Assembly (NCBI GenBank): GCA_023386045.1
Contig: JAEWKK010000035.1
Location: 39,606-103,605 of the forward strand
Length of the DNA stretch: 64,000 bases
Direction of reading: 5' to 3'
Source: Bacteroidota bacterium
Lineage (GTDB): Bacteria; Bacteroidota; Bacteroidia; Chitinophagales; Chitinophagaceae
Below, one piece after another: positions 7,839 to 16,502 of the stretch; the stretch's first letter is position 1; each line of letters begins with the position of its first letter. Both the position numbers and the translations under genes were made by a program. Below the pieces are notes generated by a model that saw only the letters and a list, made by a program, of their open reading frames with translations, was not told the DNA's origin and searched no databases.

Positions 7839-8609
7839 TTATTCAGGAACTGTAGTTTCTGTATTGACCCTGTTCTTCACTCTTCTCCTGTAGTTGGTGA
7901 AGAAACTATACCAGCGCAATTTCAATACGCCAAGAATACCTTCTTTAACAATGCCGCGGTTCATCTTCGATTCGCCATATTTTCTGTCTGAAAACTGGAT
8001 AGGCACTTCTTTTAATTTAAAACCAAGCTTCCAGGCTGCAAACTTCATTTCTATCTGGAAGGCATAACCCACAAAATGGATCTCATCGAGGTTAATGGTT
8101 TCAAGGACTTCTTTTTTATAACACATAAAGCCGGCGGTCTGGTCGGCCACAGGCATCCAGAGGATCATTCTTGTATATATAGATCCTCCTTTTGATAAAG
8201 CGATGCGGTCCCAGGGCCAGTTTACTACACCGCCACCTTTTACATAACGGCTACCAATGGCCAGGTCGGCGCCACCTTTTTTACAGGCTTCATAAAGACG
8301 TGGCAGGTCGGCAGGATTGTGAGAGAAATCGGCATCCATTTCGAAAATATACTGGTATCCTTTTGCTATGGCCCATTTAAAGCCATGGATATATGCTGTT
8401 CCAAGACCCAGCTTGCCTTTTCTTTCTTCCAGGAATACGGTATGTTCAAAGCGTGGCTGCAACTGGCGAACAATATCAGCGGTACCATCAGGAGAGCTAT
8501 CATCAATCACCAAAACATGAAAGTCCTGTTGCAGGTTATAAATAGCCTGCAGGATCAGTTCTATGTTTTCACTTTCATTGTATGTAGGTATGATGACTAG
8601 CTTCTCCAC
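7839..8609 (-). CDS. Polyprenol-phosphate mannosyltransferase-like GT2 glycosyltransferase (DPM1-like)
   Basis: A 256-residue GT-A fold enzyme, the size of soluble DPM1-type synthases. Motifs: IIPTYNE (7-13), IDDSSPDGT (35-43), the metal-binding MDADFSH (91-97), GSRYVKGG (119-126), DQTAGF and FSDRKYGESKM (about 206-216). The family transfers mannose (or another hexose) from a nucleotide sugar to a polyprenyl phosphate at the inner membrane face; such lipid-linked sugars feed GT-C glycosyltransferases, several of which lie at 52.6-59.2 kb. No C-terminal membrane helices are present, as in the short DPM1 class. It starts 4 bp after the exonuclease stop, so the two are probably co-transcribed. 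Confidence 0.85.
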   Translation of the reverse strand: MEKLVIIPTYNESENIELILQAIYNLQQDFHVLVIDDSSPDGTADIVRQLQPRFEHTVFLEERKGKLGLGTAYIHGFKWAIAKGYQYIFEMDADFSHNPADLPRLYEACKKGGADLAIGSRYVKGGGVVNWPWDRIALSKGGSIYTRMILWMPVADQTAGFMCYKKEVLETINLDEIHFVGYAFQIEMKFAAWKLGFKLKEVPIQFSDRKYGESKMNRGIVKEGILGVLKLRWYSFFTNYRRRVKNRVNTETTVPE

Positions 8610-8613
8610 AGCC

Positions 8614-9387
8614 TTATTTAGATTTTTTCAGCATCATTCTGGTATAGATCTCCGTTAATTTCTGTTTGGTATTCATGGGAAATTCTCCCTTCATCATCCA
8701 GTCGTAATACTGCGGTTCTGCTTTTAGAACGTCTGATATGGGTCTTCCCTTGTGTTTACCGAAGTTAAAAACTTCCACACCCTTATCATCATAAGCAAAG
8801 CGGCGTGCAAAATCAATGATCGGATCCTCTCCCACCACTTTTAAAACACTATCAACAGTATGACCCAATTGGGGGTAGCGTTCAATCTGCGCATCCAGGA
8901 TTTCGGCGGTAGCCTGTGCATCCACTTCAGCGCCATGTGCACCCTCCAGTGATTTGTTACAATAAAATTTATAGGCCGCAGAAAGAGTCCTCTGTTCCAT
9001 CTGGTGAAAGATCTTCTGTACATCGATCACTTTGCGGTTCTTCATTTCGAATTCAACTTCCGCACGCAGGAATTCTTCCATGAGCATGGGAATATCCAGC
9101 CGGTACGCATTGTAACAGGAAAGATCGCAACCATCCAGAATCTGTTTGATCTCCTGTGCTACCTGGGCGAAAGTTGGAGCACTGGCAACCATCTCATTGG
9201 TGATACCATGAATTTCAATGATAGCTGGTGGAATAGGAATCTGTGGGTTGATCAGCTTCCTCTTTACCGTTCTATTACCATCAGGCATTACTTTAACGAT
9301 GGCAATTTCAACGATGCGGTCAATTGAAACATTGGAACCTGTAGCTTCAATATCAATGAACGCAAGCGGTTTTTTTAATTGTAACAT
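8614..9387 (-). CDS. 3'-5' exonuclease, DnaQ/ExoX-like DEDDh family
   Basis: A 257-residue nuclease. Exo I is FIDIEATG (Asp12, Glu14), Exo II lies in YNAYRLDIPML with the conserved Asp, Exo III is HGAEVDAQAT giving the His and Asp of DEDDh. After the nuclease domain (about 8-180) comes a short C-terminal segment with VFNFGKHKGRPISDV and YYDWMM, which is the ExoX-like C-terminal domain. It degrades DNA 3' ends using two metal ions, in proofreading, repair or mismatch processing. It is not a polymerase III epsilon subunit by context. It forms a two-gene unit with the downstream GT2 gene (4-bp gap), probably without functional link. Confidence 0.87.
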   Translation of the reverse strand: MLQLKKPLAFIDIEATGSNVSIDRIVEIAIVKVMPDGNRTVKRKLINPQIPIPPAIIEIHGITNEMVASAPTFAQVAQEIKQILDGCDLSCYNAYRLDIPMLMEEFLRAEVEFEMKNRKVIDVQKIFHQMEQRTLSAAYKFYCNKSLEGAHGAEVDAQATAEILDAQIERYPQLGHTVDSVLKVVGEDPIIDFARRFAYDDKGVEVFNFGKHKGRPISDVLKAEPQYYDWMMKGEFPMNTKQKLTEIYTRMMLKKSK

Positions 9388-9441
9388 TTCGGAAATCTTA
9401 AAGTGGGTAAAGGTAAAGTTTTGTGTGGTTTGTGCCTGTAG

Positions 9442-10809
9442 TTAAACCACCGATTTTGTCTTTGTTTTCGCGAATCCGGCTGCGTCAAATCCATCATAAT
9501 TTCCCGAGCTCATAAAAACCACCACGGCATTTTTATAATCATGCGATTGAAGCCAATGCTCCAGGTCTTTTCTTTCATTGATAACAGCAAGCCCCTTTTT
9601 TTGAAATCCATCCTTCACCGCACCTGCCGGCAATGGAGGCATTCTTTTCAATTCCAGTGCATGGCTACTATAAAACACTGCTGCATCATCCGCATTTTCC
9701 ATGGCTCCTTTGTATTCCTTCATGAAGGCTTCATTCAGGCTGCTGTAAGTATGAAGTTCTAAAACGGCAATCAGTCTTCTCTCCGGAAACTGGTTCTTTA
9801 CAGCTTCTATGGTAGCCTTAACCTTGGAAGGCGCATGGGCAAAATCACGGTAAAAAATAACCTGGTCATTTCTGCCGAGCACTTCCAGTCTTTTTGCTGC
9901 ACCGGTAAAATTGCTGATGGCTTTTAAAAATTCATCAACACCAACACCCAGTTGCTTTACCACCAGCCAGGCCGCATGTAGATTTAAAAGATTGTGGTCT
10001 CCAAAAACCTTCAGGGTAGTTTGTTTTCCTTCAATGGTTACACTGGTCAGGCCATTGCTGATGGAATGTTCCGGAACACTGTAAGGCAGGTATGTAAGAT
10101 CGGTTCTTTTATGACCTTCTACCAGCTTCTTTAATACTGCATCTGTTTCATTATAGATCAATGAACCGCCACTTTCTATTTTATCCATGAAGATGGTGAA
10201 CTGCTCCAGGTAATTGTCAAAGCTGGGGAATACATTGATATGGTCCCAGGCAATGCCGGTGATAACTGCTATGTGTGGGAAGAGAAAATGAAACTTGGGT
10301 CTTTTTTCAATAACACTTGCAGGATATTCATCGCCCTCGCAAACAATAACTGGAGCATCAGTAATGTTCACCGACTGTTCAAAACCCTGAAGCCTGGCAC
10401 CTACCAGGTAATCAAAGGATTTACCTGATTCCCTCAGCACATGCATGATCATTGAAGTGGTGGTGGTTTTGCCATGACTGCCACCTACTACCACACGGGT
10501 TTTGTTTTTACTTTCCTGGAAAATATATTCAGGGAAGGAATAAATGGGAAGATTCAACTCCTTTGCCCTGATCAATTCGGGATTATCAGCTTTGGCGTGC
10601 ATGCCAAGGATCACGGCATCAAGGTTTTGATGAATATTTTTGTCATCCCAGCCAATGCTGGAAGGTAGGAGTCCTTCAGCTGAAAGATTGCTTAAGGCAG
10701 GCTCAAAGATCTCATCGTCTGAACCGGAAATGGCATAACCCTTTTTTTTAAGGGCAATTGCCAGTTGGTGCATCACGCTTCCCCCGATAGAAATGAAATG
10801 AATCCTCAT
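9442..10809 (-). CDS. mpl: Mur ligase family protein, Mpl-like (UDP-MurNAc:peptide ligase)
   Basis: A 455-residue protein with the Mur ligase three-domain order: N-terminal Rossmann-like domain (MRIHFISIGG, GYAISGSDD), central ATPase with P-loop GGSHGKTTTTS (109-119) and C-terminal ligase domain (RDFAHAPSKVKAT, ELHTYSSLN). The N-domain and the HAPSK motif fit Mpl, which reattaches the recycled tripeptide L-Ala-gamma-D-Glu-meso-DAP to UDP-MurNAc, rather than MurC, which usually has DYGHHP at this point. It acts in cytosolic peptidoglycan recycling; an amidase that could release peptides is encoded at 61.9 kb. Confidence in the Mur family is very high, in Mpl rather than MurC good. Confidence 0.85.
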   Translation of the reverse strand: MRIHFISIGGSVMHQLAIALKKKGYAISGSDDEIFEPALSNLSAEGLLPSSIGWDDKNIHQNLDAVILGMHAKADNPELIRAKELNLPIYSFPEYIFQESKNKTRVVVGGSHGKTTTTSMIMHVLRESGKSFDYLVGARLQGFEQSVNITDAPVIVCEGDEYPASVIEKRPKFHFLFPHIAVITGIAWDHINVFPSFDNYLEQFTIFMDKIESGGSLIYNETDAVLKKLVEGHKRTDLTYLPYSVPEHSISNGLTSVTIEGKQTTLKVFGDHNLLNLHAAWLVVKQLGVGVDEFLKAISNFTGAAKRLEVLGRNDQVIFYRDFAHAPSKVKATIEAVKNQFPERRLIAVLELHTYSSLNEAFMKEYKGAMENADDAAVFYSSHALELKRMPPLPAGAVKDGFQKKGLAVINERKDLEHWLQSHDYKNAVVVFMSSGNYDGFDAAGFAKTKTKSVV

Positions 10810-10928
10810 AGGATAAACAACTGTGTTTTAAACGTTAAGATATCGATAATAAAATGGCTATATTTTTGATTAACCTCTATAATCATAAGGTCCTGGCCTG
10901 TTGGGCTTTTAAATGGAAATTTGCTGGT

Positions 10929-10936
10929 TATATTTG
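10929..10936 (+). promoter_or_regulatory. -7 promoter element (TATATTTG) before the small lipoprotein gene
   Basis: TATATTTG matches TAnnTTTG exactly and lies 49 bp before the ATG at 10986, giving a short 5' leader. A second match, TATTTTTG, occurs at 10861-10868. Which one is used cannot be told. Confidence 0.4.
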
Positions 10937-10985
10937 CATAATAATCCGGCAAATTAAGCCGTTTTAGGTTCTAACAATATTGAAT

Positions 10986-11117
10986 ATGAAAAACAAGACT
11001 TTATTTATTGGTTTGCTCATGTTGCTGCTGGTTGCAGCCTCTTCCTGCGCCGGTTCGCGCTCTGGTTATTCCGGAGGCCATCGCAAAGGTTATGGATGTC
11101 CAACCAATTCTTATTAA
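10986..11117 (+). CDS. Small putative lipoprotein (43 residues)
   Basis: ATG at 10986, TAA at 11115-11117. The peptide has a Lys-rich start (MKNK), a hydrophobic core with several Leu, and a lipobox VAASSC giving Cys21 as lipid-attachment site. The mature part is only 23 residues, rich in Gly, Ser and Tyr with HRKGYGCP near the end. This is the layout of the tiny lipoproteins seen across Bacteroidota. Function is unknown. The spacer upstream contains a TAnnTTTG element, and ytxJ follows 46 bp later with its own -7 element. Confidence 0.75.
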   Translation: MKNKTLFIGLLMLLLVAASSCAGSRSGYSGGHRKGYGCPTNSY

Positions 11118-11149
11118 GCCATTCCCCATCTGAGAGTAATCGTCATTAT

Positions 11150-11157
11150 TAATTTTG
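11150..11157 (+). promoter_or_regulatory. -7 promoter element (TAATTTTG) of ytxJ
   Basis: An exact TAnnTTTG match ends 6 bp before the ATG at 11164, the same geometry as punA, proline dehydrogenase and the HYC_CC_PP gene. Confidence 0.5.
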
Positions 11158-11163
11158 TGAAGT

Positions 11164-11499
11164 ATGCATTGGATTCATCTTACCGATGAAGAGCAGTTAA
11201 AACAGATCATTACTAAATCCCAGCTCAAGGCCCAGGTTATATTCAAGCACAGTACACGCTGCTCTATCAGTGCTGTTGCCCTGCAACGCCTGCAGAAAGT
11301 GGCCCAGCCTGAGGATATCGATTTTTATTTCCTTGACCTGCTGGCTTACCGCGGGCTTTCCAATAAGATCGCTGACACATTTAAAGTACCACATGAATCT
11401 CCCCAGGTGCTTTTGATCAGGAACGGCGACTGTGTGTATGAAGAAAGCCATATGGGCATCTCCATGCACGAGATCGTGGAGCAGGCACATGCTGCCTGA
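11164..11499 (+). CDS. ytxJ: YtxJ family thioredoxin-fold protein (putative monothiol bacilliredoxin)
   Basis: A 111-residue thioredoxin-like protein matching the YtxJ family (DUF2847) over its whole length: a VIFKHSTRCSIS active-site segment with a single Cys (Cys33), then FYFLDLLAYRGLS and the cis-Pro segment ESPQVLLIRNG. YtxJ proteins are linked to bacillithiol redox chemistry, presumably reducing bacillithiolated protein thiols in the cytoplasm; many Bacteroidota make bacillithiol. No bacillithiol biosynthesis gene is visible in this window. The start is supported by the -7 element 6 bp upstream. Confidence 0.87.
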   Translation: MHWIHLTDEEQLKQIITKSQLKAQVIFKHSTRCSISAVALQRLQKVAQPEDIDFYFLDLLAYRGLSNKIADTFKVPHESPQVLLIRNGDCVYEESHMGISMHEIVEQAHAA

Positions 11500-11763
11500 T
11501 AAAGTTCGGATTCCCGGAATAATCAAAGGATTTCCATCGCCGTCCACAGAAATAAACTGGTGGAGCGATTTCGCTTGCGCTGAATCATGATGGTGTGCTT
11601 TGCCTCATTGATATAATATACAGCTTCCTTTTTCAATTATTGCAGAGCTTCTACCAGCCCTTCAGTTTATATACTCAGTTAATGTAATAGAAAATACAAT
11701 GCATGACGGCCTTGCTTGTTACTGGAATTGCTTTCCATGAGTTTCGCGGAAAATTCCAGTTAT

Positions 11764-13770
11764 ATGAAATTTCTATTTATACCCCTGATCATGATTCTTT
11801 CACTTTTTGCAGAAGCCGCCGCTCCTACAGTGGCTTCCAGCAATCTTTCTTTAAACGCCGTTGATGGCGGTTATGTAAACCTTGGATGGACGGCAGGCAA
11901 TGGTGCCAGGCGCATCATTGTGTGCAAGGCAGGAAGTGCTCCTTCTTTTGTTCCTGTTAATGGCATTGACTATACAGAAAGTACCACTTTCGGATTGGGA
12001 CAGGAAGTTGCTCCCGGAGAGTTCATCGTGTATGATCATTTCTCCACCAGCTTTTTTCTTGTAGGATTGAGTCCTGCCACCCAGTATTTCATTCGCATTT
12101 ACGATTATAACGGAACGGGCGCGACAACTGAATATCTTACCGCGTCTTTTTTATCCGGAAACTTTACTACGTCTGCAACACCAACAGTGCAAACCAGCAA
12201 TGCAGGCTTCAGCAATATCTCTACTAATTCTATTACGGTTAACTGGACAAATGGCAATGGTACAAGAAGGCTGATCGTGATGCGCCAGGGTTCTCCTGTA
12301 AATGCAGATCCTGTTAGCGGACAGCAATACAATGTAAGTTCTCAGTTTGGAAATGGCGCCACAACAGGCACAGGAAATTATACGGTTTATGCCAGCACGG
12401 GCAGCAGCACTACCATCAGTAACCTGCAACAGGGAACGCAATACTTCCTTGCCTTCTATGAATTCAATGGCAACTCACAACCTCAATACCTCACACCCGC
12501 TTATACAACAAACGTGACTACCAGGAGTGTGCCTACTGTTGCATCCAGCGCACTTTCAATCACTAAAACTGATGGACAGGAACTTTCAATGAGCTGGACC
12601 AATGGCAATGGTCAGAGAAGAATCATTATCGCCAGGCAGGGCTCCGATGTAACCTCACAACCAGTGAATGGTATCGACTATAATGCCAATGCTGTTTTTG
12701 GAGCAGGCAGTCAGCTGAATGCCGGTGAGTTTGTGGTGTATGATGATAATTTCCACGCAGCCACAGTATCCGGACTCAATCCTGCCACCACTTATTTCTT
12801 TAAAATTTTTGAGTATGATGGAACAGGAAGCAATACATCTTACCTGGTATCTTCATTTGCATCTGTGAATGGATCCACTGCTGTAACGCCAACTGTGCAA
12901 GCACAGGTATTACCGGCAACCAACATCACTCCTACATCAGCAAAGATCAACCTCACAGCTGGCAATGGAAGAGCAAGACTGATCATAGGCCGTAAGGATT
13001 TTCCAGTGATCACTTCACCAGTAAACCTTACTGCTTATACAGCACAGGCCAGCTTTGGTACAGGGCAGGATCTTGGTAACGGACAGTTTGTTTTGTACAA
13101 TGGTATTGATGCGAGTGAAAACATTACCAACCTGCAACCAAATAGCACCTATCATCTTGCCATTTATGAATTCAATGGATTCAACCAGCCACTCTATCTT
13201 TCTCCTGCTGCAATCACGTCCTTCACTACATCTGGTACACTTCCCGTAAGTCTTGCCAAATGGGAAGCCATACCTTTTAATGGAAAAGTAAAACTCCAAT
13301 GGATCACCAGCACTGAAGAAAATACGGATCGGTTTGTTATTGAACGCAGTGACGATGGTAACAATTTTCAGGCAGTGACAAGTGTTAAGGCGGCAGGTAA
13401 CACTTCATCAGAGACCAGGTATGAAACAGAAGACAGTCAACCAATTTTGGGCAGGTCTTATTACAGGTTGAAAACAGTTGATATTGATGGAAGCTTTACT
13501 TATGCTACTGTACGTGTAGTGATCATTTCGGAGAAACCAGCCACGAAGATCATAGGAAACCCGGTGACAGATATGCTGCAACTGGTTACATCAAGAGAGA
13601 ACAGCAAATCCACATGGGCAATCATAAATACTGCCGGACAAACAGTTTCAAAAGGAAGATTTTCGCAGTCACGCCAGGAGATCAATACCGCTTCACTGGC
13701 TGCAGGACAATACTGGTTAAAGATCACTTCTGGAGATGAAATTGAAACAATTTCTTTTCTGAAAAAATAG
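11764..13770 (+). CDS. Secreted repeat protein with fibronectin-type-III-like modules and T9SS sorting domain
   Basis: A 668-residue protein starting at the ATG 11764, which opens a proper signal peptide (MKFLFIPLIMIL..., cleaved near AEA); an upstream in-frame ATG at 11716 would bury it. Four homologous modules of about 120 residues follow (each with a WTNGNG-like phrase, a VNGIDY-like phrase and a TTYxFxIxEYNG-like end), beta-rich and fibronectin-III-like. Then comes a linker (LPVSLAKWEA) with a WITSTEENTDRFVIERS beta-sandwich module, and a C-terminal T9SS type A sorting domain (about 595-668: IGNPVTDML, IINTAGQTV, GQYWLKI). Exported by Sec then type IX secretion to the cell surface. Function of the modules is unknown; adhesion is the usual guess. 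Confidence 0.83.
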   Translation: MKFLFIPLIMILSLFAEAAAPTVASSNLSLNAVDGGYVNLGWTAGNGARRIIVCKAGSAPSFVPVNGIDYTESTTFGLGQEVAPGEFIVYDHFSTSFFLVGLSPATQYFIRIYDYNGTGATTEYLTASFLSGNFTTSATPTVQTSNAGFSNISTNSITVNWTNGNGTRRLIVMRQGSPVNADPVSGQQYNVSSQFGNGATTGTGNYTVYASTGSSTTISNLQQGTQYFLAFYEFNGNSQPQYLTPAYTTNVTTRSVPTVASSALSITKTDGQELSMSWTNGNGQRRIIIARQGSDVTSQPVNGIDYNANAVFGAGSQLNAGEFVVYDDNFHAATVSGLNPATTYFFKIFEYDGTGSNTSYLVSSFASVNGSTAVTPTVQAQVLPATNITPTSAKINLTAGNGRARLIIGRKDFPVITSPVNLTAYTAQASFGTGQDLGNGQFVLYNGIDASENITNLQPNSTYHLAIYEFNGFNQPLYLSPAAITSFTTSGTLPVSLAKWEAIPFNGKVKLQWITSTEENTDRFVIERSDDGNNFQAVTSVKAAGNTSSETRYETEDSQPILGRSYYRLKTVDIDGSFTYATVRVVIISEKPATKIIGNPVTDMLQLVTSRENSKSTWAIINTAGQTVSKGRFSQSRQEINTASLAAGQYWLKITSGDEIETISFLKK

Positions 13771-13856
13771 TCTCCGAAATCAGGATCATTCTTTTCAATG
13801 ACCATCATCATTTACCGGTTTTTGGTGAAAGCAGAACTTTCGCCAAACCGGTAAAA

Positions 13857-15107
13857 ATGAAAAAGATCCTTTTCTTCTATTTAGCTCTTGGGTTTGTTCT
13901 TCAGGCCGATGCACAGCAATACAAATTGCGCCAGGTAACCAGCATGGCCGGCATGAAAACAGAATTCACGGTATTTGTAAAGGGAATGCGGAAAAGAACG
14001 GAAGGAGGTGCCATGATGGGAATACCCTTCTCTATTACTACTATTGAACAATGCGATCTTAAAAGAATAATAAAGCTTAATGATAAAAAAAAGCTTTACC
14101 TGATAGAAAAATTCAGTGATTTTGACAAAGAAGCAATTGGTGAAAATGAACATAAACCAGTTAAAGAACCCAATGACCCAAAAATAAAAGGTGGAGTGAT
14201 CCACATCTGGTACTCTATCACTGATACAGGTGAAAGAAAAAAAATGTATGGTTATACGGCGCGGCATATATGGACCTCTCAAAAGATCGTTCCATCTGCT
14301 GAAGCCTGCAGCATGAAGGATAGTTTGCTAATGAAAACAGATGGCTGGTACATTGATCTTCCTGAATTCAATTGTCCACAAGAATATAGCCATTCAGTAG
14401 GATCAGGAATGGAAACGCCTGGTTGTAAGGACCGGTTTGTAATGCATCAAAGTGGCAAGGGCAAACTGGGATTCCCGTTGATACAGACCACAACTCTCAT
14501 CATGAATGGCAGGGAATCCATGACCACTACCATTGAAACAATTGAATTCACATCTGCAAAGCTGGACTCATTGCTATTTGTAATTCCTCCAGGATATAAA
14601 GAGGTGCAAAAAGAAGAAGAACTAATGGACATGGGTAATATGATGCAGAATATGAATGAACAGGATATTTCTGCATTGATCACCTCAGAAAAAAAACCTG
14701 GGATGATCCGCATTGGCGTGTTGGAACCTGAAGGTGGCGAAGAACTTCAGCCATCTTCACTACAACAACATATGATCTCTAATTTAACAGAGAATAAAAT
14801 TGAAGCAGTTGCAGTTAAGGATGAAGAAGATGCCAGACGCTTACAATGCGATTACCTCTTAAGCTCAAAGTTTGAAAACATTAAACAGTCAAATAAAGTT
14901 GGTGGATTGATAAAAGCAATCAGGAAGTCTGACCCCAATGCTGCTTCAACTTACCAGATCCAGGCCAATATGAAACTCCTATCCATGAACGACCATTCAG
15001 TACGTAGCCAGCCAGCAATAGATGGCAAATTTGAAGGCAGGATCAATGATGCTGCAGGCAAGGCACTGGATGAAGGTTGTCGCGAGTTGAAGAAGTCATT
15101 ACAATAA
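13857..15107 (+). CDS. Secreted protein with DUF4412-like N-domain, function unknown
   Basis: A 416-residue protein with a signal peptide (1-19, ending ADAQ). Residues about 20-260 contain the phrases RKRTEGG, IEQCDLKR and KKKLYLIEKF, which resemble DUF4412-type periplasmic proteins with a LolA-like fold. The C-terminal part (about 283-416) begins GMIRIGVLEPEG and holds a QLQCDYLLS-like stretch, reminiscent of an FlgO/CsgG-type domain that uses IGVL strands; this is a weak call. It lies convergent to, and 24 bp from, the TolC gene of the next cassette. No clear operon partner. The spacer upstream (13771-13856) holds nothing I recognise. Confidence 0.6.
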   Translation: MKKILFFYLALGFVLQADAQQYKLRQVTSMAGMKTEFTVFVKGMRKRTEGGAMMGIPFSITTIEQCDLKRIIKLNDKKKLYLIEKFSDFDKEAIGENEHKPVKEPNDPKIKGGVIHIWYSITDTGERKKMYGYTARHIWTSQKIVPSAEACSMKDSLLMKTDGWYIDLPEFNCPQEYSHSVGSGMETPGCKDRFVMHQSGKGKLGFPLIQTTTLIMNGRESMTTTIETIEFTSAKLDSLLFVIPPGYKEVQKEEELMDMGNMMQNMNEQDISALITSEKKPGMIRIGVLEPEGGEELQPSSLQQHMISNLTENKIEAVAVKDEEDARRLQCDYLLSSKFENIKQSNKVGGLIKAIRKSDPNAASTYQIQANMKLLSMNDHSVRSQPAIDGKFEGRINDAAGKALDEGCRELKKSLQ

Positions 15108-15131
15108 TTGAATCGTCTTTCAGGTTTTCGA

Positions 15132-16502
15132 CTATCCGCCATATAAACCTGCAGCCCATTGCAGCTTAATATAGTTTTGCCGGGTTTTTGTCCTGAGCTC
15201 AATTAATTTCTGTTCGGTTTCAATGAGCTTCAATTCTCTTGCATTGATCAAAAACAAATTGCTTTCACCATTTAAAAACCTGGTTTCTTCTGCCTTAAGC
15301 AGCGTAGCTGTATTCTGCACCATCTTATCCTGGAGAGAAAGCTGATTCAGGTTTTGCTGCCATTCTGTAAAGCATTGCCGGAGTTTAACCTGTAACTGAA
15401 CCCGCTTATTCGACTGTTCAATTCGGGCATTCTCAATTTTAATTCCTGCCCTGGAATATTCTGCACGGCCTTCTGAAAGCCTTAAGGGCATAGCAATGAC
15501 AAGTCCATAATTGTAATTGTTGGAGAACCAGCCCGCATTGAACATTTTATCAAATTCACGATTCAACTGATTATACTTCAGGTTGACCTGGGGAAGCAGT
15601 AACTGGAACTTCAACCTTCTTTCAATTTGAAGAGCTTTCAGTTTGTATTCATATTGTTGTATTTCAGGGTGACTGACTGACGCATTGAAAATCTCATCTG
15701 AAAGAACATCATCTTCATTGGTGTATTCTTCCGGAATGATATCCTGGGAAAGGCTGACCTGGCCATTGTTTTCTGTCCATAAATAAATTGAAAGTTCCAT
15801 TTTGGCATTGGTAGATGCCGCTAATGTCTCAGCAATTTTTATTTGAAATGACTGAACCTGGGTAAAAGCTTCCAATGTATCAATAGCTGCCCTGTCGCCC
15901 AATTGATAGGCAGTCCTGACAAACTCCAGGCGTTTTTCAGAATTGCGAAGTCCCCTGATCATTAATTGATGGATGTGATATTGTTCCCACCATTTCCAGT
16001 AAGCTTCCAGTGATTCCTTCACCAGGTTATTGACTTCAATCCGGCGTTCGACATCGGAAAGAGCAAAATAATTTTTTGCCGTTTGCAGAGCTGCCCTTCG
16101 TTTATCCATCACCAGGTTTTGAACAAGAGGTACCGTAAAGCCTATATAGCTTAGCTGACCTTTTGTTTCTTCAGGGTTGATGCGATCACCATTTATTTTT
16201 TCATGTCCTAAATGGAGATCAATACCATACCATGTTGGTAGTTTTAATTCATGAAAAGATTGATGGTAATAGGTAAGCCCATCAAATTCTTTTTGAAATT
16301 GCTGCGTTTTCCATTGCGGATCAAACCCTCCCCTCGCACCGGTAATATTCAGTCGTGAAAGTTCCATGCGGTTAGCTGTTAACCTGATAACAGGATGAAA
16401 TTTTTTTACAACCGCCAAGAACTCTTTTTCGGAAAATACTTTTTGCTGAGCATTTACCTGGTTCATGCAAAACAGGAATAAGAAAATAATTAAGGGCTTC
16501 AC
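15132..16502 (-). CDS. TolC family outer-membrane efflux protein
   Basis: A 456-residue protein with a signal peptide (1-18, ending VNAQ) and the helix-rich duplicated architecture of the outer membrane factor family: long heptad-like helices around 20-80, 150-250 and 330-450, separated by beta segments (FTVPLVQNL, YGLVIAMPLRL). These trimers form the outer-membrane channel of tripartite export pumps. It is the last gene of a three-gene minus-strand operon: its start overlaps the adaptor stop by 4 bp, so ABC transporter, HlyD-like adaptor and TolC are translated in order and should form one export machine. Confidence 0.88.
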   Translation of the reverse strand: MKPLIIFLFLFCMNQVNAQQKVFSEKEFLAVVKKFHPVIRLTANRMELSRLNITGARGGFDPQWKTQQFQKEFDGLTYYHQSFHELKLPTWYGIDLHLGHEKINGDRINPEETKGQLSYIGFTVPLVQNLVMDKRRAALQTAKNYFALSDVERRIEVNNLVKESLEAYWKWWEQYHIHQLMIRGLRNSEKRLEFVRTAYQLGDRAAIDTLEAFTQVQSFQIKIAETLAASTNAKMELSIYLWTENNGQVSLSQDIIPEEYTNEDDVLSDEIFNASVSHPEIQQYEYKLKALQIERRLKFQLLLPQVNLKYNQLNREFDKMFNAGWFSNNYNYGLVIAMPLRLSEGRAEYSRAGIKIENARIEQSNKRVQLQVKLRQCFTEWQQNLNQLSLQDKMVQNTATLLKAEETRFLNGESNLFLINARELKLIETEQKLIELRTKTRQNYIKLQWAAGLYGG

